DNA from: an uncultured Victivallis sp.
Lineage (GTDB): Bacteria > Verrucomicrobiota > Lentisphaeria > Victivallales > Victivallaceae
Reading direction: 5' to 3'
Assembly (NCBI GenBank): GCA_944389935.1
Contig: CALXOE010000012.1
Span: forward strand, 1-64,000
DNA length: 64,000 bases
Shown: positions 59,104-64,000 of the stretch, one piece after another
How the letters are laid out: every line of letters begins with the position of its first letter
How positions within the stretch are numbered: the first letter of the stretch is position 1
Notes under the pieces: generated by a model
Database searches by the model: none
Told to the model about the DNA's origin: nothing
What the model saw: only the letters and a program-made list of their open reading frames with translations
Made by a program: the position numbers and the translations under genes

Positions 59104-59670
59104 TCACCAGATCGGCGACCCGACGATCCGGCTTGCGCGGACGCTGCCGAAAATGTGTTCGCCGATCTCCTGCGAACGGTTGTCGCCAACCACGTAATAG
59201 TGGCCGGGATCGACTTTTCGCGGCGGCAGATTCCAATCCGAAATGTACTTCACATAAGGCTCGTCGACCGGTTTCCCGTTGCGGAAGAGCTCACCGTCGC
59301 GAAATTCGATCGTGTCGCCGGGGACTCCGATGATCCGCTTCAGGAAATAGGTCTTGTCGTGATAACGGATGATCACCACATCCCCGAGCTTCGGTTTACT
59401 GAACCAGTATCTCGGCTTGAAACAGAACGTAAACCCGTGCTCGGGATAGGTCGGCATCATGCTGCCCCCGTTGATCCGGCACGGCATCAGAATAAACAAA
59501 AAGACGATCACAGCGCACACCGCGACAATCGCCATGCGGATGAAGAAACCGAGACGCAGCCGGGGGAAGAAGAAGTTCACCCAGGTCCCCATCTCCGTAT
59601 CGTCATCGGAACGATGGAGTCCGGCGATCTTCAGCCAGATCGACCAGCAACCGCGAAACAGCTTCCTCAT
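59104..59670 (-). CDS. lepB: signal peptidase I (LepB)
   Basis: 188 residues. One N-terminal helix (RMAIVAVCAVIVFLFILMPC) precedes the catalytic block GGSMMPTY with Ser70. FLKRIIGVPGDTIEF holds the general-base Lys111. The late box is DPGHYYVVGDNRSQEIGEHI. It removes signal peptides from exported proteins. The N-terminal 40 residues contain only one membrane span. It lies 15 bases downstream of the pilT-like gene on the same strand, an unusual operon partner. Confidence 0.94.
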   Translation of the reverse strand: MRKLFRGCWSIWLKIAGLHRSDDDTEMGTWVNFFFPRLRLGFFIRMAIVAVCAVIVFLFILMPCRINGGSMMPTYPEHGFTFCFKPRYWFSKPKLGDVVIIRYHDKTYFLKRIIGVPGDTIEFRDGELFRNGKPVDEPYVKYISDWNLPPRKVDPGHYYVVGDNRSQEIGEHIFGSVRASRIVGSPIW

Positions 59671-59685
59671 CCGGCCACCTCCGAA

Positions 59686-60804
59686 TTACATTCCGGCTCC
59701 GGCCTGTGCCGCGGCGGCAGCGGCTTTCGCGGCCGCCTCTTCCGCCTCGAGGAACGGCAGAAAACGGGCCTTGTCGCTCGCTTTCATATAAGCCTCCTCC
59801 GCGGAGATGTTGCCAGCGTCGAATTCCGCCTGGATCGAGTTGTCCATCGCCCGCATGCCGCGGCCGACGCCCGCATCGATGATCGTGCGGATATTGGAAA
59901 TCTGCCCCTCACGGATCGTGTTCGGAAGTCCGTCGGTCCAGAGCAGAACCTCGTGCACCGCCACCCGGCCGCCCGACTTCTTGCGGCAGAGAAGCTGCGA
60001 AACGATCGCCTGAAGACACTCCGCAAGCATCGTCCGGATCTGCGCCTGTTCATTCGAGGGGAACGCATCGATCATACGGTCGATCGTCTTCGGCGCATTG
60101 TTCGTGTGCATGGTCGCAAAGACGAGCATGCCCATCGCCGCGCAGGTGAGCCCGAGCCGCATGGTGTCGTTTTCGCGCATCTCGCCGATCAGCACGATAT
60201 CCGGGTCCGACCGCATCGCGCCGCGCAGCGCCGCCGGGAACGACTCCGCCTGCAGACCGACTTCGCGATGGACGATCGTGCAGTTCTTGTTCTGGTGCAC
60301 GAATTCGATCGGGTCCTCGATCGTGATGATGTGCTTGCTGAAATTCTCGTTGATGTAGTCGATCATCGCCGCAAGCGTGGTCGATTTGCCCGAACCGGTC
60401 GGGCCGGTCACGAGCACGAGTCCCGATTTCAGCGCACAGATCTCCTTGAGCACCTCCGGCATGTGAAGCTCCTCGAGCGTCAGGATCCTGGTCGGAATCT
60501 GGCGCATGACGCAGCCCATGCCGTGATAGTTGTACAGATAGTTCGTGCGGAAGCGGGCCAGCCCCGGAATCTCATGCGCGAAGTCAAGGTCATGGGTCTC
60601 CATGAACTTCTCCCACCGCCTCGGCATGCAGATCTCCTTGAGCATCTCCTCCATATATTCCGGAGTGATGATCTCATCGGACAACGCTATGATGTCGCCG
60701 TGGACTCGCGCTTTCGGCGGACAGTCGATCGAGAGATGCAGGTCAGATCCGCCGAGTTCCAGCATCTGCCGCAGGTACTGATTGATGATCGGTTCCGTTT
60801 CCAT
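59686..60804 (-). CDS. pilT: type IV pilus retraction ATPase, PilT
   Basis: 372 residues. An N-terminal domain starts with YLRQMLELGGSDLHLSIDCP. VLVTGPTGSGKSTTLAAMID (about 132-151) is the Walker A loop. ITIEDPIEFVH is the Asp box, VGLQAESFPAALRGAMRSDP and IVLIGEMREN form Walker B, and VFATMHTNNAPKTIDRMIDA is the His box. A C-terminal Ala-rich tail follows. It powers pilus retraction. It is preceded by a second PilT-type gene. Confidence 0.94.
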   Translation of the reverse strand: METEPIINQYLRQMLELGGSDLHLSIDCPPKARVHGDIIALSDEIITPEYMEEMLKEICMPRRWEKFMETHDLDFAHEIPGLARFRTNYLYNYHGMGCVMRQIPTRILTLEELHMPEVLKEICALKSGLVLVTGPTGSGKSTTLAAMIDYINENFSKHIITIEDPIEFVHQNKNCTIVHREVGLQAESFPAALRGAMRSDPDIVLIGEMRENDTMRLGLTCAAMGMLVFATMHTNNAPKTIDRMIDAFPSNEQAQIRTMLAECLQAIVSQLLCRKKSGGRVAVHEVLLWTDGLPNTIREGQISNIRTIIDAGVGRGMRAMDNSIQAEFDAGNISAEEAYMKASDKARFLPFLEAEEAAAKAAAAAAQAGAGM

Positions 60805-60829
60805 ATTTCAAAATTCCTCCCTGTCCGTT

Positions 60830-62560
60830 TCATTTCGCCTGAAGCTGCTGCGCCTGGCGGATGGCAAATTCGCGTTCGAGCTGGGCCAGCTCCGCCTGGT
60901 CACGCATGTAATATTTCGCGACCTCGTAGGAGATCAGCCTCGCCTTGTACTTGCCGAGCAGACACTGGTCGAGCGTGCACATGCCCTGCTTGTTGCCGAT
61001 CTGCATGGTCGACTTGAGCTTGAACGCCTTGCCCTCGTTGATGATGTTCGCCACCGCCATGTTGTTGATGAGAATCTCGTAGGCGATGGTCAATCCGCCG
61101 TTCTCCGCGGGGAGCAGCCGCTGGCAGATGATCCCGCGCAGACTGCCCGCGGTCATCGCCCGGATCTGCGGCTGCTGCGACGGCGGAAACACGTCGAGCA
61201 GGCGGTTCAACGTGTTGGCCGCATCGCTCGTGTGCAGCGTGCCGATCACAAGGTGCCCCGTTTCGGAGGCGGTGATCGCGTTTTCAATGGTTTCAAGGTC
61301 GTGCAGTTCGCCGATGACGATCACGTCCGGGTCCTCACGGAGCGCGGCCTTGAGCGCCGTCCGGTAACTGATCGTGTGCTTGCCGATCTCGCGCTGCGTG
61401 ACCTGGCAGTTTTTCGAGAGCTGCAGGATTTCAATCGGATCTTCGACCGTGATGATGTGATCGGTCCGTTTTTCGTTGATGATGTCGACCATCGCCGCGA
61501 GCGTCGTGGTCTTGCCCGAACCGACCGGCCCGGTGACCAGAACGAGCCCGTTGTGATAATCCAGCAGCCGTTTGATGTGCGTGATGTCGTTCTCGAGAAA
61601 ACCGAGTTCCTCCAGTGAACAGATATGATCCGGAACCAGTCGATAACTCGCCGCGGAACCGTCCTTGTGCATCATGAGGCAGACACGGAACCGGTCCTGC
61701 CCGACTTCGAGCGCGAAGTTGATGTCCATCTCCTCCTCGAACTGCTTCTTGCGTTCGGGCGAGAGCAGCAGGGTGTTCAACCGCCACGCATCCTCTTCCG
61801 GGATCACCCAGTCGTCGATGCGCTCGACCTGCAGCATGCGCCGGACGAACGGCGGCGCCCCCGCCGAGATGTGCAGATCCGACGCGCCGAGCGCCCGCAG
61901 ACAGGTCAGCAGCGTGATGACCAGCTCGATCACCTCCGAGTCGCTCATGGAAGAGACGTCCCGGAGACTCGGCAGATCCGCGTAGGAGTTGATCTGCGAG
62001 AGATCGATGTCGACACTCTCGAAACGAGTTGCGGAATCCTGCATGATTCCGTTGCGCTGACGTTTTTTCGGACCGTCCCCATCGCCCGGCATCTCATCCG
62101 AAGCCGCGGAGGTGTGCTGCGGAGGGATGTAACTCGAACGCTGCTGAGGCGGGAAAGCCGCCGCACGCTGGGCCGGAGGAAACGCCGCCGCACGCTGAGC
62201 AGGAGGAAACGCCGGCCGACCGGGCGCCGCGCCGGGACGCCCGGGTCCCGCGCCGGGACGCCCGGGCCGGGCAGCGCCGCCGGGAAAACCGGGACGGGCG
62301 GGCTGTGACGACGGCATGTTCGGGGCGATTCCGGTCTCGGCCTGCGCCACCGCATAGTCGATGACCGCCTGAATCTGGTTGAGCACCGACTGCTGATCCT
62401 CCTCGGACAGCCCCTCGACCAGTTTGTCGAGCACGAGCTGCGCGTAGGCTTCCAGTTCCGGCTCGCCCTCAAGCGACTGATAGAAGCGGTCCGCATCCTC
62501 CTGCGTGATGGCGCCGTTCGTGATCAGCGCGTAAATAAACCATTGAATATCCAGCGGCAT
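60830..62560 (-). CDS. second PilT-type ATPase with a long Pro-rich N-terminal extension
   Basis: 576 residues from the ATG at 62560, which has AGGAGA upstream; the longer frame to 62668 overlaps the promoter. Residues 1-80 are helical, then a region of about 90 residues rich in Pro, Gly, Ala and Arg with tandem FPPAQRAAA units. The ATPase part begins near residue 200: VLVTGPVGSGKTTTLAAMVD (Walker A), ITVEDPIEILQ, VIVIGELHDLETIENAITAS and LVIGTLHTSDAANTLNRLLD. It could be a PilU-like or specialised retraction motor. The linker may bind partners. Confidence 0.88.
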   Translation of the reverse strand: MPLDIQWFIYALITNGAITQEDADRFYQSLEGEPELEAYAQLVLDKLVEGLSEEDQQSVLNQIQAVIDYAVAQAETGIAPNMPSSQPARPGFPGGAARPGRPGAGPGRPGAAPGRPAFPPAQRAAAFPPAQRAAAFPPQQRSSYIPPQHTSAASDEMPGDGDGPKKRQRNGIMQDSATRFESVDIDLSQINSYADLPSLRDVSSMSDSEVIELVITLLTCLRALGASDLHISAGAPPFVRRMLQVERIDDWVIPEEDAWRLNTLLLSPERKKQFEEEMDINFALEVGQDRFRVCLMMHKDGSAASYRLVPDHICSLEELGFLENDITHIKRLLDYHNGLVLVTGPVGSGKTTTLAAMVDIINEKRTDHIITVEDPIEILQLSKNCQVTQREIGKHTISYRTALKAALREDPDVIVIGELHDLETIENAITASETGHLVIGTLHTSDAANTLNRLLDVFPPSQQPQIRAMTAGSLRGIICQRLLPAENGGLTIAYEILINNMAVANIINEGKAFKLKSTMQIGNKQGMCTLDQCLLGKYKARLISYEVAKYYMRDQAELAQLEREFAIRQAQQLQAK

Positions 62561-62639
62561 ATAAGGTTCTCTCCTGAAATGAACGCTTTGTGTAGTTGAT
62601 GATTCCTGTCCTCTCTCCGCCATGCAATCGGAGCGAGAT

Positions 62640-62668
62640 ACAATAGCGCAAAAATCCTTTTTTTTCAA
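62640..62668 (-). promoter_or_regulatory. sigma70-type promoter for the pilT-pair/lepB operon
   Basis: Minus strand: TTGAAA at 62668-62663, 17 bases, TATTGT at 62645-62640, about 80 bases before the ATG at 62560. Confidence 0.65.
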
Positions 62669-62680
62669 ATTCCCGCCCGA

Positions 62681-63097
62681 TTATTCCCCGATAATCTTGA
62701 TGAGAATCCGTTTCGGGCGCTTCCCGTCGAACTCTCCATAGAAGATCTGTTCCCAGGGGCCGAAATCGAGTTTTCCGGCGGTGACGGCGACGACCACTTC
62801 ACGCCCCATGATCTGCCGCTTCATATGGGCATCGGCGTTGTCCTCGTAGCCGTTGTGAGCGTACTGGCTGTGGGGTTTCTCCGGGGCGAGTTTCTCGAGC
62901 CAGCGCTCGAAGTCGCTGTGCAGACCCGATTCGTCGTCGTTGATGAAGACGGACGCGGTGATGTGCATGGCGTTGCAGAGCAGCAGCCCCTCGCGGATGC
63001 CCGATTCCGCAAGCGCCTCTTCCACCTGCGGAGTGATGTTTACAAACGCGCGGCGGCTCGGCAGAGTCAACGTCAATTCCCGGCGAAATGATTTCAT
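62681..63097 (-). CDS. YjbQ family protein (UPF0047)
   Basis: 138 residues, the family length. [20 protein letters not shown] (38-57) is the conserved central strand with His, [12 protein letters not shown] its signature, and [15 protein letters not shown] and [17 protein letters not shown] the end. Some members are annotated as secondary thiamine-phosphate synthase enzymes, but the native role is debated. It stands alone with its own promoter and diverges from the GH31 gene. Confidence 0.92.
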   Translation of the reverse strand: MKSFRRELTLTLPSRRAFVNITPQVEEALAESGIREGLLLCNAMHITASVFINDDESGLHSDFERWLEKLAPEKPHSQYAHNGYEDNADAHMKRQIMGREVVVAVTAGKLDFGPWEQIFYGEFDGKRPKRILIKIIGE

Positions 63098-63135
63098 GTC
63101 GTTCTCCTCCTGTGTCGACTTCCATGTTTTCGGGG

Positions 63136-63164
63136 AATGTACCGCGCTTTTTCCCGGAAGTCAA
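63136..63164 (-). promoter_or_regulatory. sigma70-type promoter for the YjbQ gene
   Basis: Minus strand: TTGACT at 63164-63159, 17 bases, TACATT at 63141-63136, about 38 bases upstream of the ATG. Confidence 0.6.
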
Positions 63165-63176
63165 GAGGCAGGAGGC

Positions 63177-63204
63177 TTGCAATCGTCTTTTCTGAAGCTA
63201 TTTT
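63177..63204 (+). promoter_or_regulatory. sigma70-type promoter for the GH31 gene
   Basis: TTGCAA at 63177-63182, 16 bases, TATTTT at 63199-63204, 43 bases before the ATG at 63247. Divergent from the YjbQ promoter. Confidence 0.55.
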
Positions 63205-63246
63205 ATGAAAAAAGGAACAGGATACCCCCACCCGAGGATACGAGAA

Positions 63247-64000
63247 ATGGAACAGATTTTTCCCGGAGTCGTCCGGCTGACATTCGGCACACCGGAAACG
63301 GACACTCCCTCCCGCCAGATTTATGTCAAACCGCCGAGGGCGGAGGCGCTCGCCGCGCTGCCGCCGGCGGAGTTCCCGTTCGGAGCGGAGTCGATCCGCT
63401 TCCGCACCGCGGCGCGCGGCTGCAGGCTCGAACTGCCGCTCACTCCGGCGGAGGATGTCTACGGGCTCGGGCTGAATCTGAAGCGGCTCCGCCACACCGG
63501 GAAAAAACGCACGCTGCGGGTCAACAGCGACCCGGCGACCGACACCGGTGACAGCCACGCCCCCTGCCCCGTCTACTTTTCGACTGCGGGATACGGGGTT
63601 CTCGTCGACACGGCCCGCTACGCGAGCTTCTACTGCGGCGGCAATGAACTCCTCAACGCCGAGGCAAAACAGGAGACCGACGGAAAGATCCGTCTGACCG
63701 AAGCGGAACTCTACGCCGCCGGAGCGAGAAGTTCCGCGCCGATGGTGATCGACATTCCTGCTGCCCGGGGGGTTGACCTCTATCTTTTCGCCGGGCCGAC
63801 GCTGCTCGACGCGGTCCGCCGCTATGTGCTTTACTCCGGCGGCGGCGCGCTCCCGCCCGAATGGGGGCTCGGGTGTCACTACCGCGCCTGCGGCACTTTC
63901 AACGAAGAACAGGTGCTCGCCCTCGCCCGGGAGTTGCGCGAAAAACATATCCCCTGCGACATTCTCGGACTCGAACCGGGCTGGCACACCCACGCCTACT
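63247..64000 (+). CDS. glycoside hydrolase family 31 (alpha-glucosidase/xylosidase type), 5' part
   Basis: 251 codons before the right edge, start ATG at 63247. Residues 1-180 are the N-terminal beta-sandwich domain of GH31, with AEDVYGLGLNLKRLRHTGKK and CPVYFSTAGYGVLVDTARYA. The barrel begins at LPPEWGLGCHYRACGTFNEE, then ALARELREKHIPCDILGLEP and GWHTHAY, the usual IPxDxxxL-D entry. The catalytic aspartates lie beyond the edge. GH31 enzymes release alpha-glucose, alpha-xylose or related sugars. No signal peptide. Confidence 0.88.
   Translation, partial: MEQIFPGVVRLTFGTPETDTPSRQIYVKPPRAEALAALPPAEFPFGAESIRFRTAARGCRLELPLTPAEDVYGLGLNLKRLRHTGKKRTLRVNSDPATDTGDSHAPCPVYFSTAGYGVLVDTARYASFYCGGNELLNAEAKQETDGKIRLTEAELYAAGARSSAPMVIDIPAARGVDLYLFAGPTLLDAVRRYVLYSGGGALPPEWGLGCHYRACGTFNEEQVLALARELREKHIPCDILGLEPGWHTHAY

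Noticed and set aside
1-64000. CRISPR arrays, rRNA or tRNA genes
   Set aside because: No regularly spaced repeats of 25-40 bases and no cloverleaf or rRNA-like segment were noticed. A tRNAscan and CRISPR finder run would settle this.

Overview
The window looks like chromosome from a Lentisphaerae-type bacterium (Victivallaceae-like). The basis is inference from content. Three prepilin-like proteins carry the [18 protein letters not shown]-type head common in that phylum. There are many large carbohydrate-active enzymes and LacI/GntR sugar regulators. Peptidoglycan genes murG and ftsW sit beside a UAP1-type nucleotidyltransferase. Coding DNA is GC-rich with short AT-rich intergenic regions. 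No rRNA, tRNA, CRISPR array or complete insertion sequence was recognised.

Layout. 1-3.5 kb (minus): start of an unknown gene, a C-terminally truncated GH5-like gene, a LacI regulator, a metallophosphoesterase and a membrane-anchored coiled-coil protein. 3.6-9.6 kb (plus): MtaB-type tRNA methylthiotransferase, a PTS-IIA/CBS fusion, an FAD oxidoreductase and a membrane gene split at a C7 tract. 9.6-10.9 kb: a scarred region with a 5'-truncated CBM9-like fragment. 10.9-19.1 kb (minus): a carbohydrate-utilisation cluster (GntR-LacI hybrid regulator, large secreted protein, pseudopilin, GH106-like enzyme). 19.2-21.0 kb: an AT-rich island with a lipoprotein, a frameshifted HTH gene and an excisionase-like protein. 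21.1-28.6 kb: mutarotase, unknown protein, nitroreductase, hisF, malic enzyme, nucleoside hydrolase, GH43/130-like enzyme, pteridine-reductase-like SDR. 28.7-32.4 kb: a GspG-like pseudopilin, a pseudopilin/membrane/secreted protein trio and a small membrane protein. 32.6-35.0 kb: SGNH hydrolase, then an orphan phage portal gene with a connector-like gene.

35.0-45.8 kb is a long minus-strand run with many short gaps and 4-base overlaps: UAP1-type pyrophosphorylase, ftsW, murG, a small exported protein, DciA-like, gmhB, a BASS symporter, a sensor kinase, a UPF0489 protein, an LptF/G permease and AMMECR1. It combines cell-wall and envelope functions. 46.0-50.6 kb: unknown membrane protein with a DusC-like enzyme, a CDF transporter, a K+/H+ antiporter. 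50.9-56.5 kb: a toroid enzyme, an FMN riboswitch controlling ribB, and an rpe / GcvT-like / two small membrane proteins operon. 56.7-64.0 kb: Wzx-type flippase, glycosyltransferase, signal peptidase I, two PilT-type ATPases, YjbQ, and the start of a GH31 enzyme running off the right edge.

Promoters read by eye are strikingly uniform: a TTG-rich -35 box, usually 17 bp, and a TATxTT-type -10 box. They helped choose several start codons. Points worth a second look are the orphan portal pair, the C7 frameshift, pseudopilins lacking Gly at -1, a GcvT homologue lacking the usual acidic motif, and the duplicated terminator hairpin next to a truncated gene.
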